Assembly: GCA_947475415.1 (NCBI GenBank)
Contig: CANJLH010000008.1
Location: forward strand, 1-64,000
Reading direction: 5' to 3'
Origin: Caulobacteraceae bacterium
GTDB taxonomy: Bacteria > Pseudomonadota > Alphaproteobacteria > Caulobacterales > Caulobacteraceae
Length of the DNA: 64,000 nucleotides
How positions within the stretch are numbered: the stretch's first letter is position 1; each line of letters opens with the position of its first letter. Below the pieces are notes generated by a model. That model saw nothing but the letters and a program-made list of their open reading frames with translations, had not been told where the DNA came from and did not search any database. A program made the translations under genes and the position numbers. Of this stretch, positions 34,270-46,285 are shown piece by piece.

Positions 34270-35655
34270 TCAGCGCAGAGCGATCAAATCGCCCTCGTCG
34301 GTGACCACATAGACCATATTTCCGACGGATATGGGACCAATCAGAGTGCGCGCGCCCAGTTTCACGGTGCGCTCGATGGCGCCGGTTTTCGGGTTCAACA
34401 CCATCAGTTCGCCTGTGGTTCCGGCCACCAACAGCCGATTGGAAACGAGCAGCGGGCTGGACCAGACCGGTTTGATCACACGCTTTCCGCCAACCCCCAG
34501 GAAGGCGCCGGCCTTGCCGAACTTGCGGCCGTCGTTGAGGTTGCGGATCCAATACACCAGCCCGGTCTCCCGAGCCGCACAGATGACCCGCCCATCCTTA
34601 GCCACCACATAGACAACGTCACCCGCCGGGAGGGGCGTGGTGACGCCGGCCACCGGCAGTGACCAGCGCGACTGGCCCGTACGGAGGTCTGTAGCGGAGA
34701 ACACGCCGGAATGGCTGATGGCGTACACGTCACCCTGGTAGATCACGGGTCGTCCCGGAATGTCGCGGATTTCCGAAAGGGCGTTCGTCCGGCTGGCCCG
34801 CGACAGGGCTTCGGACCACAGGTCGTTGCCGTTGCCGATGCGCAGCGCCACCAGTTCGCCGGACCCGAATGACGCCACCACCGTGTCCCCCGACACGGCG
34901 GGGCTTGACGCACCCAGGATCCGCGCCGGTTCCGAAAGAGCCTGATATGTCCAGCCGGGTTCGCCGTTCGCCACATCAAAGGTCAACAACGTATTGTCGA
35001 TGGCCACCGCCATCACCCGCCCGCCGGCCACCGTCGGTGCGCCATGGATGGGCTGTTCGGTGCGTGTGCGCCAGCCGACTGCGCCGGAACCGGCGTCAAG
35101 CTGCGCCACCAGCCGATACCCGGACGAGACGTAGACCTTGCCCCCATCGAACGCGAGTCCGCCGCCAAAGGCTTCCTTGTCGCGCCGGTTCTCGCTGGGC
35201 CGCATGTCGGTCCGCCAGATCAGTGAACCTGAGCCGGCGTCATAGGCCGAAACCTTGGCCTCTGCGTCCATTACAAAAATCTTGCCGCCGGATGCGATGG
35301 GCGGCGCCGTGACATGCCGGCCGCGGCTAGAGCCCGATCCAATGCTCTTGCGCCAGGCGATATGAAGGTTTGGCGCGGCGTCCAGGTGGTCAGTTGACTG
35401 CTCCAGGGTCCGACCGGGAAGCGGCCAATCCGCGGCGGGCGCCGGAGTCGGCAGGAAGAAATCCGCGCCTTTCAGAGCATCCGCCACCGCCACGTTCTCG
35501 TCGTCGAGGATTATGGAGATCCGCTCGCCTTCGGCGACGGATTGATGCTTCTTACCCTTGAACGGGTTCAGCTTTCCCACGGTGGAGCAACCCCCCGCCG
35601 AAATGGCGACCAGCAGGAGAGCGGCGATCAGGCTACAGCGGCGCATGGGCGTCAT
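34270..35655 (-). CDS. bamB: BamB-like PQQ-repeat beta-propeller lipoprotein
   Basis: 461 residues; ATG 35655 overlaps the stop of the YfgM-like gene (ATGA), and an alternative ATG lies at 35646. Signal peptide [15 protein letters not shown] ends at a probable lipid-modified Cys23. After a linker come repeated beta-propeller blades ([60 protein letters not shown]). E. coli BamB is the BAM-complex lipoprotein; gene order yfgM-bamB-der is the same here, supporting the assignment. Confidence 0.88.
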   Translation of the reverse strand: MTPMRRCSLIAALLLVAISAGGCSTVGKLNPFKGKKHQSVAEGERISIILDDENVAVADALKGADFFLPTPAPAADWPLPGRTLEQSTDHLDAAPNLHIAWRKSIGSGSSRGRHVTAPPIASGGKIFVMDAEAKVSAYDAGSGSLIWRTDMRPSENRRDKEAFGGGLAFDGGKVYVSSGYRLVAQLDAGSGAVGWRTRTEQPIHGAPTVAGGRVMAVAIDNTLLTFDVANGEPGWTYQALSEPARILGASSPAVSGDTVVASFGSGELVALRIGNGNDLWSEALSRASRTNALSEIRDIPGRPVIYQGDVYAISHSGVFSATDLRTGQSRWSLPVAGVTTPLPAGDVVYVVAKDGRVICAARETGLVYWIRNLNDGRKFGKAGAFLGVGGKRVIKPVWSSPLLVSNRLLVAGTTGELMVLNPKTGAIERTVKLGARTLIGPISVGNMVYVVTDEGDLIALR

Positions 35656-36416
35656 TGGGGTCCGGGCGGTTGCGGTTGCACTTCTGGCGCGGTGGCGGGT
35701 GATCCGGGCGGAAGCATCGCCGCGGGAGGCGCGGTCGCCGCCGCCTTCACCGCGGCGCCAAGCGCCTTGGCGGAGCCGGAATCGATCATCGCCATCGCGG
35801 CTTCCGCGCGGCGCTGCACGGAATCCGATGCATCGGGCAACAGGGAAATCACCACGAAGTCGCCCCGCGCGCCGGCCAGGTCGCCGGCAAGGAGTTTTGC
35901 GAAGGCCAGCGCCTCTAGCGCCTGCAGTCGGTACGGTCGGCCATCCTCAAGCAGGGGCTTTATTCGCGCTTCGATGTCCTTGAAGCTAGCGGTGTCCAAC
36001 AACGCAAAGATAGCCTTGAGGCGCGCGACGTCGCCGATAATCGGGTCCGGCGCGGCGGATGCGGCCTGATCGAACAGGACTACGGCGTCCTTGGGCCTGT
36101 TTTGCGACAAGCGGATTGTTCCCTGCTGCATTAGCGAGAGCGCCTTATAGGCCTTGGGCGCGCTCTTCGCGGCCTCGCCGAATTTGCCGAAGGCCTGATC
36201 CGGCTTGCCTTGGGCCAGTGACTCAAGGGCATGCGCGTAGGCTTCCGAAGCCCTCGCTGTTGCCTGAGTTTGAATGCGGTTCCATCCCCAGATTGCGAAG
36301 GCGCCAATGATGAGCACCAGCGCAAATCCGAGTAGCAGCGGGGCGGTCTTGACAAGCGTCGCCTGCAGCCGATCGGCGCGAAGCTGCTCATCGACCTCGT
36401 CGAACAGGTCGGTCAC
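35652..36416 (-). CDS. YfgM-like TPR membrane protein
   Basis: 254 residues with a GTG start. One membrane segment at about 25-47 (LLLGFALVLIIGAFAIWGW), then TPR-like helices (QGKPDQAFGKFGEAAKS; NRPKDAVVLFDQAASAAPDP) and a Pro/Ala-rich end. Matches the TPR_21/YfgM family, which in E. coli is an ancillary Sec-translocon and periplasmic chaperone factor. Coupled to bamB. Confidence 0.82.
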   Translation of the reverse strand: MTDLFDEVDEQLRADRLQATLVKTAPLLLGFALVLIIGAFAIWGWNRIQTQATARASEAYAHALESLAQGKPDQAFGKFGEAAKSAPKAYKALSLMQQGTIRLSQNRPKDAVVLFDQAASAAPDPIIGDVARLKAIFALLDTASFKDIEARIKPLLEDGRPYRLQALEALAFAKLLAGDLAGARGDFVVISLLPDASDSVQRRAEAAMAMIDSGSAKALGAAVKAAATAPPAAMLPPGSPATAPEVQPQPPGPQ

Positions 36417-36522
36417 GTACTTGAGTCTCCGCGCTAGGCGACGGGAAGGAAGGCGTTACCTATAGCGCATGCCTGCGCGGGGCAATGTTTGCGTCGGCTC
36501 CGGCGTACGAACGCTCCGGATC

Positions 36523-37350
36523 CTACACCGCCTTCGCGAAATAGATCTCCGCTGGACCTGGGAACCGCCGGTTCCTGACGTCGTCGGCGTAACCCGCAAC
36601 TGCGCGGCTGATTTCACCGCGCAGGTCAGCGTAGCGGCGCACGAACTTTGGGGTCCAGTCAAAAAGGCCCAACATGTCGTCGGTCACCAGGATCTGGCCA
36701 TCACACCCCGCCGAAGCGCCGATGCCGATCGTAGGGACTTCAATGGTCTCGGTGATCTCGCGGGCCAGCCCCTCGGCGACCCCCTCAACCACGATTGCGA
36801 AGGCGCCGGCGGCGGCCGTCGCGCGCGCTTCGTCCAGTATGCCGTTACGCTCCTCGTTGGATCGGCCTTTGGCCTTGAAGCCCCCGTCGACCAGCACCGA
36901 CTGGGGGCGGAGGCCCACATGGCCCATCACAGGAATGCCTCGCTTGACCATGTAGTCGATGGTCGCCGCCACGGTTGGCCCTGATTCCACCTTCACGGCC
37001 TGGGCGCCGGTTTCCTTCATGATCCGCGCGGCGTTAGCGTAGGCCGCCTCCGGCGCTCCCTCATACGATCCGAACGGCATGTCGACGACCACCATCGCCT
37101 GGCGCGCGGTGCGCATCACGGCCTGGCCATGCAGGATCATCATTTCCAGCGTGACGCCAACGGTGTTGGGCAGACCATGCACCACCATGCCCACTGAATC
37201 CCCCACCAGCAGCACGTCGCAATGCGGGTCCAGAAGTTCGGCCATCGGGGCGGTATAGGCGGTCAGGCAGACGATCGGCGCCTTTCCCTTGCGTGCGAAT
37301 ATGTCGGGTGCGGCGAGGCGCTTCACCGTTTCCTGGCGTTGTGCGGACAT
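36523..37350 (-). CDS. panB: 3-methyl-2-oxobutanoate hydroxymethyltransferase
   Basis: 275 residues. VCLTAYTAPMAELLD, LLVGDSVGMVVHG and MPFGSYEGAPEAAYANAARIMKETGAQAVKVE are the PanB motifs. Catalyses the first step of pantothenate synthesis, making ketopantoate from alpha-ketoisovalerate. Stands alone, 106 nt from the YfgM gene. A 17-nt palindrome lies 161 nt upstream of its start. Confidence 0.95.
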   Translation of the reverse strand: MSAQRQETVKRLAAPDIFARKGKAPIVCLTAYTAPMAELLDPHCDVLLVGDSVGMVVHGLPNTVGVTLEMMILHGQAVMRTARQAMVVVDMPFGSYEGAPEAAYANAARIMKETGAQAVKVESGPTVAATIDYMVKRGIPVMGHVGLRPQSVLVDGGFKAKGRSNEERNGILDEARATAAAGAFAIVVEGVAEGLAREITETIEVPTIGIGASAGCDGQILVTDDMLGLFDWTPKFVRRYADLRGEISRAVAGYADDVRNRRFPGPAEIYFAKAV

Positions 37351-37510
37351 GGGACGTCGGTCTCCTGGTCACCACCGAGCCTACAACATCACGGCCAGTT
37401 CGGCGCGGTTTTAGGTCGGCGCCGCTTGAGATGGCGAAGCGCAAGGCCTCTCGCAATGGCGTGCTCGCCAATTTTGTTCGGTGGCCCGACTCGACGCCAT
37501 TCCCGCCACG

Positions 37511-37527
37511 CCTGTGAATTTCACAGG
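37511..37527. promoter_or_regulatory. 17-nt palindrome between panB and the RTX gene
   Basis: CCTGTGAA-T-TTCACAGG is a perfect 8+8 inverted repeat around one base. The sequence does not extend to a GC-plus-T terminator. It lies upstream of panB (start 37350), where an operator could act, and downstream of the RTX gene. Confidence 0.35.
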
Positions 37528-37530
37528 CGG

Positions 37531-37559
37531 CGGCCGCGACGGACAACCCGCCGCGGCCG
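37531..37559 (-). terminator. GC-rich hairpin downstream of the RTX gene
   Basis: CGGCCGCG (37531-37538) and CGCGGCCG (37552-37559) can pair as an 8-bp stem with a 13-nt loop, just past the stop at 37573. No T-run follows, so if it terminates it is not a classic intrinsic terminator. Confidence 0.3.
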
Positions 37560-37572
37560 TGTCGCGTAGTCG

Positions 37573-38994
37573 TCAGGCGAACACGAAGTCCGTGGCGTTG
37601 AAGCTGGACGCGAGCATACCCAGCACAACCACTTGGGTGTCACCGACCGCAATCAGGGCGCCGTCGGCGGTATTGCTAATGTGCACCGCGTTGGCGAACT
37701 GCGCGCGGGTGACGCCGAGCCCGGAGATGTCGAAGTGGTCGCGCTCAGATCCGGAATAGTTGTGGGCGGCGAAGCCGCGCACGGAGTCGAATCCGCCACC
37801 CCGCTCCAGGCGGTAGATATCGTTACCGCTCCCGCCAATCAGCAGGTCATTGCCCGCACCGCCGATCAGGGTATCCGCGCCGGCGCCGCCGGCAAGGGTG
37901 TCATTGCCGCCCAGGCCGGACAGCCAATCACGCCCCCCCTGACCTGACAGATTATCGCCGCCTGCGCCGCCGCTCTTCTGGTCCGCACCGCTGGAACCTG
38001 ACCAGTTGAACCCCACGGTCGTATCCGTCGGTGGCGGCGGAGGCGGCGGAGGCGGCGGAGGCGGCGGAGGCGGCAGAGGAGAGCTTGAGCCTGAATAGGG
38101 GTGCGTCAGGTTCAGGGCCGGCTCGCTGGTGAGCTGGGTGGTGTTGGTGATGGTGAGGGGGCCGTTGGCCAGTGTCGTTGCGCCAAAGATGCGGGTCCCG
38201 TCCATGGTCGCCGGCGCGCCGGCGGCGTTCCACACCAGCACACCGCGCCCCATGTCATTCAACACCGTGTTTCCCGTCATGGTTAGCGTACTGCCGGCAT
38301 AGACCCCGCCTTCCTCGCCATAGGCGATGATGTTCGAATTCTCGCCGTTGGGGCCCTGCTGGATGATGTTGTTGGTCAGGACGGCGTGACCACCGTTGGG
38401 CAGATCGATTGAATAGCTGGAGTTGCCAGATTCGTCGTAGATACGGGTGTTGGTGACGATGGTTTCGAGGGCCCGACTCTTGATTTCATGGCCCACGACC
38501 GCGTCGTGAAAGAGACTGTCCTCAATCGTCAGACGGGCGATTTGTCCGACATACAAATTGTGTGTTTGACCATCGCCCGCCCCGTTGTGCGCGAACTCGC
38601 TGTTCCGGATAAGGATGGTCCCGTTTGCCACCGGATTGGCCAGGATCCCGTTCTGGTTGTCATGAAAATAGCTGTTGGTGACGACCAGATTTCCGCCCTG
38701 GTAGCGTATCCCGGCGTCGTTCCCGCTTGGACCCTGGGCTCCGGAGAACTCAAAGTGATCCACCGTGACATCCGTGTTGGTGATCAGGAATCCTTTGTCA
38801 TTCGGGATATCCATTGTGGCGGTCATGTGAACCAAGCCGCCCACCCCCTGCAGGGTGATCTTGGTGTTGATCGTCGCGAAATCGTTGACGTAGGTCCCGG
38901 CCTGTACCTGGATCAGATCTCCGTCGTGCGACGCCGCCACCGCCGATGATATGGTTGAGTACTGCTGGCCTTGTCCGACTGTGAGTGTCGCCAC
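37573..38994 (-). CDS. Secreted right-handed beta-helix protein with C-terminal RTX repeats
   Basis: 473 residues from the GTG at 38994 (AGGA 7 nt upstream). Residues ~5-300 are a parallel beta-helix (pectate-lyase-like; [22 protein letters not shown], repeated Asn/Val ladders) that could bind or cleave polysaccharide. A 15-Pro linker (about 308-322) follows, then RTX Ca-binding nonapeptides ([20 protein letters not shown]) at about 345-390 and a C-terminal end with FVFA at the terminus. It has no signal peptide, which fits type I secretion. No exporter genes are adjacent. Catalytic residues were not identified. Confidence 0.8.
   Translation of the reverse strand: MATLTVGQGQQYSTISSAVAASHDGDLIQVQAGTYVNDFATINTKITLQGVGGLVHMTATMDIPNDKGFLITNTDVTVDHFEFSGAQGPSGNDAGIRYQGGNLVVTNSYFHDNQNGILANPVANGTILIRNSEFAHNGAGDGQTHNLYVGQIARLTIEDSLFHDAVVGHEIKSRALETIVTNTRIYDESGNSSYSIDLPNGGHAVLTNNIIQQGPNGENSNIIAYGEEGGVYAGSTLTMTGNTVLNDMGRGVLVWNAAGAPATMDGTRIFGATTLANGPLTITNTTQLTSEPALNLTHPYSGSSSPLPPPPPPPPPPPPPPPTDTTVGFNWSGSSGADQKSGGAGGDNLSGQGGRDWLSGLGGNDTLAGGAGADTLIGGAGNDLLIGGSGNDIYRLERGGGFDSVRGFAAHNYSGSERDHFDISGLGVTRAQFANAVHISNTADGALIAVGDTQVVVLGMLASSFNATDFVFA
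38033..38074. repeat. 9-nt tandem repeat encoding the poly-Pro linker
   Basis: Unit GGCGGCGGA on the plus strand, four perfect copies (38033-38068) plus a partial fifth. Because 9 is a multiple of 3, copy-number change would only lengthen or shorten the proline run. Confidence 0.85.
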
Positions 38995-39154
38995 TTTGGT
39001 GTCCTGTCCGCGATAACGCCCCCGCCGCGGCGACACTTGCCGGCGCAATGAGACGAGCGTTGGGCGCGGATCGGGCGCTTAGCCGACTGAATTGAGGCGA
39101 AAAGTGCGCCAATTCCCCAATAAGGTGAATTATTTGCAGACTTCTGTTCAGGGA

Positions 39155-39170
39155 GATTCTCTGGAGAATC
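39155..39170. promoter_or_regulatory. 16-nt palindrome upstream of the RTX gene
   Basis: GATTCTC-TG-GAGAATC is a perfect 7+7 inverted repeat about 160 nt before the RTX start, in a 284-nt intergenic region (38995-39278) that also holds an AT-rich stretch at 39110-39150. No clear -35/-10 pair is visible. Confidence 0.3.
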
Positions 39171-39278
39171 GTGGCGGCGGGCCGAGACTCAAGCGGCGTG
39201 ACCGCGGAATTCCGCATGGCGACGCGCACATAAACGCACGCTATCGCGAGGGCACAACTGCGGCGGACCTGGCGGCGC

Positions 39279-40841
39279 TCATTCCCACTCGATCGTCCCG
39301 GGCGGTTTCGACGTCACATCGTAGACTACCCGGTTTATCCCCTTGACCTCATTGATGATCCGGGTCGCCGCGCGACCCAGGACTTCCCAGGGAAACTCGA
39401 AAAAATCGGCGGTCATGCCGTCGGTGGAAGTGACGGCGCGAAGCGCGCAGACCTCGTCATAGGTGCGCGCATCACCCATCACGCCCACCGTACGCACCGG
39501 CAGCAACACGGCGAAGGCCTGCCAGATGTAGTCATAGAGGCCGGCCTTGCGGATTTCGTCCAGGTAGATCGCATCGGCCTTCTGCAAAATCGCCACCCGC
39601 TCAGCGGTCACTGCGCCGGGGATGCGGATGGCGAGGCCAGGCCCTGGAAACGGATGGCGGCCTACGAATGCCGGCGGTAGGCCGAGTTCGACGCCCAGCA
39701 CCCGCACCTCGTCCTTGAAAAGTTCACGCAGGGGTTCGACCAGTTTCAGCTTCATGAAATCTGGCAGGCCGCCGACATTATGATGGCTTTTGATCACCGC
39801 TGAGGGACCGCCACGGGCTGAGACGCTTTCGATCACGTCAGGATAAAGCGTTCCTTGGGCCAGAAATGCGGCGCCTTCCACTTTCGCCGCCTCGCGGTCG
39901 AAGATCTCCACGAAAACGCGGCCTATGGTCTTGCGTTTCGCCTCCGGGTCCGCCTGACCGGCCAATTGCCCCAGGAACTCCGCGCCGGCGTCTACATGCA
40001 CCAATGGAATATTGTAATGATTACGGAAAAGCGTGACGACTTCGCTGGCCTCATTATGGCGCAACAAGCCGGTGTCGACGAATACGCAGGTCAGTTGGTC
40101 ACCGATCGCCTCATGGAGGAGAACCGCCGCCACCGAGGAATCCACACCGCCGGACAGACCGCAGATCACCCGGCCCGCGCCCACCTGCGCCCGGATACGC
40201 GCGATCGCCTCGCCGCGGAAAGCGGCCATGCTCCAGTCGCCCTTCAAGCCTGCGATCCGGTGGGTGAAGTTGCGCAGCATCAGGGCGCCGCGCGGCGTGT
40301 GCGCCACCTCCGGATGGAACTGGATCCCGTAGAATCGACGCCCCTCGTCGGCGATCACGGCGAAGGGCGAACCCTCCGAAGAGGCAACCACCTGGAAGCC
40401 TATCGGAATGGCGGTGATCTTGTCGCCATGGCTCATCCAAACGGTTTCACGGTGGCCCACGCCGCCCAGACCTTCCAGTAGGGGGCTCTCCCGTTCGATC
40501 AGGATCTCGGCGCGGCCGAATTCACGGTCCTGTCCGCCTTCCACCTTGCCGCCCAGCTGGGCCGACAGAGTCATTTCGCCGTAGCAGATGCCCAGCACCG
40601 GTACGCCCAGCTCGAAGATCCGCTGCGGCGCCGACGGGCTCTCATCCTCGTGCACGCTGGCCGGTCCCCCGGACAGGATCACCGCCTTGGGCGCGAAGGC
40701 GTCGAGGATAGCGTCCACCTTGTCGTAGGGATGGATTTCACAATAGACGCCGCTCTCGCGCACCCGGCGCGCGATGAGCTGGGTCACCTGCGAGCCGAAA
40801 TCGACGATCAGGACGCGTTCATGCTGGGGGGCTTCGGTCAT
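39279..40841 (-). CDS. guaA: GMP synthase (glutamine-hydrolysing)
   Basis: 520 residues. Class I glutaminase with Cys86 in GICYG and the HPEVAHT His/Glu. ATP-pyrophosphatase P-loop GLSGGVDSS and dimerisation domain ending PPGTIEWE. Converts XMP to GMP. Sits 31 nt after rsmB in the same-strand guaB-MAPEG-rsmB-guaA group, so both GMP-branch enzymes share a neighbourhood. Confidence 0.97.
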   Translation of the reverse strand: MTEAPQHERVLIVDFGSQVTQLIARRVRESGVYCEIHPYDKVDAILDAFAPKAVILSGGPASVHEDESPSAPQRIFELGVPVLGICYGEMTLSAQLGGKVEGGQDREFGRAEILIERESPLLEGLGGVGHRETVWMSHGDKITAIPIGFQVVASSEGSPFAVIADEGRRFYGIQFHPEVAHTPRGALMLRNFTHRIAGLKGDWSMAAFRGEAIARIRAQVGAGRVICGLSGGVDSSVAAVLLHEAIGDQLTCVFVDTGLLRHNEASEVVTLFRNHYNIPLVHVDAGAEFLGQLAGQADPEAKRKTIGRVFVEIFDREAAKVEGAAFLAQGTLYPDVIESVSARGGPSAVIKSHHNVGGLPDFMKLKLVEPLRELFKDEVRVLGVELGLPPAFVGRHPFPGPGLAIRIPGAVTAERVAILQKADAIYLDEIRKAGLYDYIWQAFAVLLPVRTVGVMGDARTYDEVCALRAVTSTDGMTADFFEFPWEVLGRAATRIINEVKGINRVVYDVTSKPPGTIEWE

Positions 40842-40872
40842 GCAGGCCTGTTAGCCGAATCTGCCGTCGAGG

Positions 40873-42150
40873 TCACCGCGCCCGCGTCAGTACGGCCACG
40901 AAAAACCCGTCGGTCCCGGCGCTCGCCGGCGAAACCCGCAGATAACCTTTATCCGTGAGGCGCTCCGCAAGCTCCGGCGCATTGCTGGCCGCCGCGATTG
41001 AGAACTGAGGATGGGCGTCCAGGAACGCTGCAACCCGGTCCTCATTTTCAGACGGCAACAGTGAGCAGGTGACGTAGACGAGCCGCCCGCCCGGCCGTAC
41101 GAACCCCGCTCCCGCCGCCATAACCGCGTCCTGGTCTGCGATTCGCCGCGCCAAGGTCTCCGGGGAAAGCCGCCACTTGGTGTCCGGATGCCTACGCCAG
41201 GCGCCGGAGCCGGAACAGGGCGCATCAATGAACACCAGGTCCATCTTGTCGTCCAACCCCTTCAGCGGCTCAGGGTTCACCGGCGACCGAATTTGCAGAT
41301 TGCGCACGCCCGCGCGATCGGCTCGGCGTATGGTGTCGGCCAGGCGGCGCGCTTCGCTGTCATAGGCGTAGATCTGGCCGGTATTGCCCATGGCCGCCGC
41401 CAGGGCCAGGGTCTTGCCGCCGCCGCCGGCGCAGAGGTCGAGCACCTGCTTGCCGCTAACCTCTCCGGCGCAAGCGGCGGCGATCTGCGAGCCCAGGTCC
41501 TGCACCTCGAACCAGCCCTTTGAGAAGGCGGGGATCGTCTCCACGGCCCCGCTACGCTCGGCCGCCGCCGGCGCCTCGATCCGCAGGGCCGTGGGGGGAT
41601 ACCCCACCGCCTGGGCATGCAACGGCGCCAGCGCCTTCAGCGCCCGCGCCGGATCGGTCTTCAGGGTATTGGCGCGCAGATCCACTGGCGCTCGCACGGT
41701 GAGCGCCGCCATCTCCCCGCTTAGCTCCGGACCGAATGCCCGCGTCAACTCTGGTTCAAGCCAGTCTGGAAAGTCGCATCGTACCGGAATTGGCGCCGCG
41801 GCGACGTCAACCGGCGAGGCCAAGGCGCTGCGCTCGGCGTCCGTCAGCGCACCTATTCCGTGTCCCTCATCGCCGGCCGCCTCGGCGATCCGCTCGACCG
41901 GCCAGTCCCACACGAACCGCAATGCCGCAAGCGCGGCGCCGCGCGGTCTGTCATCGCCCATCCGGAAACCCAGTGACCGCCGACGCCTCAGGACGTCCAG
42001 CACCAGGCCGGACACCCAGGCGCGATCCTTCGATCCCGCATAGCGGGCGCTCTCACCCCAATGCTTCAATGCCATCCGCACCGGCTTGTGGCGGGCTTCC
42101 AGATCGCCCAACACCTCGACGGCCGCCGCCAACCGCCCACCGTCACGCAT
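40873..42150 (-). CDS. RsmB/NOP2-family rRNA (cytosine-C5) methyltransferase
   Basis: 425 residues. N-terminal NusB-like helical part (about 1-120), then a SAM-binding fold with LDLCAGGGGKTLALAA, the Pro-Cys motif DAPCSGSGAWRRHPDTKW and the catalytic Cys in VTCSLLPSENED. Two-cysteine chemistry identifies an RNA m5C methyltransferase. RsmB (C967 of 16S) is likely, but substrate is not certain. Confidence 0.9.
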   Translation of the reverse strand: MRDGGRLAAAVEVLGDLEARHKPVRMALKHWGESARYAGSKDRAWVSGLVLDVLRRRRSLGFRMGDDRPRGAALAALRFVWDWPVERIAEAAGDEGHGIGALTDAERSALASPVDVAAAPIPVRCDFPDWLEPELTRAFGPELSGEMAALTVRAPVDLRANTLKTDPARALKALAPLHAQAVGYPPTALRIEAPAAAERSGAVETIPAFSKGWFEVQDLGSQIAAACAGEVSGKQVLDLCAGGGGKTLALAAAMGNTGQIYAYDSEARRLADTIRRADRAGVRNLQIRSPVNPEPLKGLDDKMDLVFIDAPCSGSGAWRRHPDTKWRLSPETLARRIADQDAVMAAGAGFVRPGGRLVYVTCSLLPSENEDRVAAFLDAHPQFSIAAASNAPELAERLTDKGYLRVSPASAGTDGFFVAVLTRAR

Positions 42151-42159
42151 GGCGATGAT

Positions 42160-42560
42160 TCACCGGAACAAAGCCGTGACGACCATCCCCAGGCCCACCA
42201 TAGATACCGCCCAAATCAAGGTGCGCAGGTAGCGGATCCCTGCCGCATAGGCCGCGGGATAGATAGCGCGGGCGCCAACATATAGGGCTGCCCCCCAATG
42301 GGTCAGCGGGCCAAGCTTCGCCGCCAGATAGGCCGCGACAACCGCCGCGACGAACAACGGGAAGGTCTCCATGAAATTATGGAAGGCCCGGTCCAGCCGC
42401 GCGGCCACGCCGCTGATTGGCGGCGGCGGTTCATCCCTTGGGCCGCCCGCCCACTTCAGCCCCTGTTGGCGGCGCGCTGCGATCGCGGCCCAGACCAACT
42501 GAACCAGGCCCACGATCACCGCGAGCCCCAGAAGTTTCAGTTCCACCGCCGGCCCGCCCA

Positions 42561-42561
<1 letters not shown>
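42160..42561 (-). CDS. MAPEG-family membrane protein
   Basis: 133 residues, four hydrophobic segments. RAFHNFMETFPLFVAAVVAAYLAAKLG and the later ARAIYPAAYAAGIRYLRTLIWAVS match bacterial MAPEG proteins (membrane glutathione-S-transferase-like). Overlaps the guaB stop by 1 nt. Confidence 0.87.
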
Positions 42562-44096
<1,535 letters not shown>

Positions 44097-45167
44097 TCAA
44101 ACGATCACATGCACCTGCGCTTCCCCCGCCGTCATCCGCCCCACAACGGCGGCCCACTCGAACCCACGTGCGCGGGCCAGATCGAGCACCGCCTGCGCCT
44201 GATCCGGCGCCACCGCCACCAGCAGACCGCCGCTGGTCTGAGGATCAGTCAGCAGATCGCGCCGCCAGTCTTCCAGCTCCGCAGGCGCGCGCACCGAGGC
44301 GACATAGCTCGCCCAGTTGCGGCCCGATGCCCCGGTGCGGACCCCGTCCCGCGCCAGCGCCTCGACCCCCGGCAGCAGGGGCGCAGTCGCAGATTTGATC
44401 TCAGCGCCCAGCCCCGCCCCCCGGCACATCTCCAGGAGATGCCCCAGCAGGCCGAAACCGGTGACGTCGGTCATGGCGTGGACCCCCGCCATCGCCGCGA
44501 AGTCCGGTCCCACCGCATTCAGCCGCGTGGTGGTGTCGATCATCGCCGCATAGCCGGCTGCGTCCAGCCGCTCCTGCTTGAACGCCGCGCTATAGACTCC
44601 CACCCCCAGCGGCTTGGTCAGCACCAGCAGGTCTCCCGCTTGCGCCTTTCGATTGGTGAGCAGACGATCCGGATGCACCAGACCCAGCGCCACCAGACCA
44701 TAGATCGGCTCGACGGAATCGATCGAGTGGCCTCCGGCCACGGGAATGCCCGCCGTGGCGCATACCGCCGCGCCGCCGGCCAGAATCCGCCCGATGGTCT
44801 CGGGGCTCAGAACCCCCAACGGCATGCCGACGATGGCCAGCGCCAGGATGGGTTTCGCGCCCATGGCGTAGATGTCTGACAGCGCATTGGTTGCGGCGAT
44901 CCGACCGAAATCATAGGGATCATCCACCACCGGCATGAAGAAATCAGTGGTCGCCACCAGCGCCTGCTCATTATTCAGCCGCCAAACCGCCGCGTCATCC
45001 GATGTCTCGGTCCCAACCAGCAGATCTGGAAATACCCCCGCCGCCGGCACATGGCGCAGAATGTCCTGCAGCACTGACGGCGCGATCTTACAGCCACAAC
45101 CTCCGCCGTGGGCGAGCGAGGTCAGGCGTGCGGGCGGCTGAACGGTGGATTGGTTCTCGGTCGTCAT
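44097..45167 (-). CDS. selD: Selenide, water dikinase (Cys form)
   Basis: 356 residues from the ATG at 45167. A longer reading to 45332 would run over the divergent mnmH start. The active-site motif is HGGGCGCK with Cys24 and Lys27; the residue is Cys, not selenocysteine (TGC codon). Other PurM-like motifs: [27 protein letters not shown] and [11 protein letters not shown]. Makes selenophosphate. Divergent from mnmH, 46 nt between starts. Confidence 0.94.
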   Translation of the reverse strand: MTTENQSTVQPPARLTSLAHGGGCGCKIAPSVLQDILRHVPAAGVFPDLLVGTETSDDAAVWRLNNEQALVATTDFFMPVVDDPYDFGRIAATNALSDIYAMGAKPILALAIVGMPLGVLSPETIGRILAGGAAVCATAGIPVAGGHSIDSVEPIYGLVALGLVHPDRLLTNRKAQAGDLLVLTKPLGVGVYSAAFKQERLDAAGYAAMIDTTTRLNAVGPDFAAMAGVHAMTDVTGFGLLGHLLEMCRGAGLGAEIKSATAPLLPGVEALARDGVRTGASGRNWASYVASVRAPAELEDWRRDLLTDPQTSGGLLVAVAPDQAQAVLDLARARGFEWAAVVGRMTAGEAQVHVIV

Positions 45168-45213
45168 CAGGTCAGTATATGCGAAAGCGGCGGAACGGTG
45201 CGAAGGCTGATCG

Positions 45214-46281
45214 GTGGCGAATGTCGTAAACATCACGGCGGCGGACGCGGCGAACCTGAAAGAGTTCGACGCCGTGATCGATGTTCGCAGCCCCGGCGAG
45301 TTCGCCCAGGACCATCTGCCTGGCGCCATCAACCTGCCGGTGCTGGACGATGAGCAACGAGCGCAGGTCGGGAAGATTTATGTTCAGGAGTCGCGATTTT
45401 TGGCGCGACGCATGGGCGCGGCCCTTATCGCCCGCAACATCGCCCGCCACCTGGAAACGGCTCTGGCCGACAAGGGTGGCGACTTCAGGCCCCTGGTCTA
45501 CTGTTGGCGCGGTGGTCAACGGTCCGGCGCCATGGCCACGGTGCTCGCACAGGTTGGCTGGCGTACAAGTTGCCTTGCCGGCGGCTACCGCACCTATCGC
45601 CGCCACGTCGTTGAACGGCTTTACGACGGCGAGCTTGCGATCCGGCCGGTGCTGCTGGATGGACCCACGGGTTCGGGCAAGACCGACATTCTCGGCCGCC
45701 TCGCCAAACACGGCCTGCAGACCCTCGACCTGGAAGGGCTGGCCGAGCACCGCGGCTCCCTGTTCGGCGCCCTGCCCGGCCGCGCCCAGCCTAGCCAGAA
45801 GATGTTCGAATCCCGCCTGCTCGCGGCGATTGAGACTTTCGATCCCGATCGGCCGGTGGTGCTGGAGGCTGAGTCCAGCAAGGTGGGCGAGCGAATGATT
45901 CCCCCCGCACTGTGGACCGCCATGGCGCGCGCGCCCCGCATCGAGTTGCGCGCCGCGCCTGAAGCTCGGGCGGCCTACCTGGCGCACCGCTACGAGGATA
46001 TCGCCCACGACACGGCTGGCATGGCGGCGATCCTGAACCGCCTACCGCGGCCGCCGGGCGCAAGGCGGCTAGCCGAATGGCTGGCCTTGGCCGACGCTGG
46101 CGATTCCGAAGTCCTGGCTGCTGAACTGATCGCCTGGCACTACGATCCCGCCTACCGCCGATCCAGCCAACAACAGGGACGGCTCAATATCGGTGTCGTC
46201 GAGATCGTCGACCTGAGCGAGCTAGGCCTTGAGGCCGCCGCGGATGCGGTGGCCGGGACTTTGATCCGCCTCAACACCTGA
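45214..46281 (+). CDS. mnmH: tRNA 2-selenouridine synthase
   Basis: 355 residues with GTG start. N-terminal rhodanese domain with catalytic Cys97 in [10 protein letters not shown], then a P-loop ATPase domain (GPTGSGKTD, 150-158). Replaces sulfur of 2-thiouridine at tRNA wobble position 34 with selenium through a geranylated intermediate, using SelD product. Also called selU or ybbB. It abuts the convergent M48 gene (4-nt gap). Confidence 0.93.
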   Translation: MANVVNITAADAANLKEFDAVIDVRSPGEFAQDHLPGAINLPVLDDEQRAQVGKIYVQESRFLARRMGAALIARNIARHLETALADKGGDFRPLVYCWRGGQRSGAMATVLAQVGWRTSCLAGGYRTYRRHVVERLYDGELAIRPVLLDGPTGSGKTDILGRLAKHGLQTLDLEGLAEHRGSLFGALPGRAQPSQKMFESRLLAAIETFDPDRPVVLEAESSKVGERMIPPALWTAMARAPRIELRAAPEARAAYLAHRYEDIAHDTAGMAAILNRLPRPPGARRLAEWLALADAGDSEVLAAELIAWHYDPAYRRSSQQQGRLNIGVVEIVDLSELGLEAAADAVAGTLIRLNT

Positions 46282-46285
46282 AGTC

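Noticed and set aside
38033..38074. Short tandem repeats considered as a CRISPR array
   Set aside because: 9-nt units without spacers inside a coding region encoding poly-Pro; no CRISPR features anywhere in the window.
44097..45167. Possible selenocysteine in SelD
   Set aside because: The active-site codon is TGC (Cys24) and there is no in-frame TGA.
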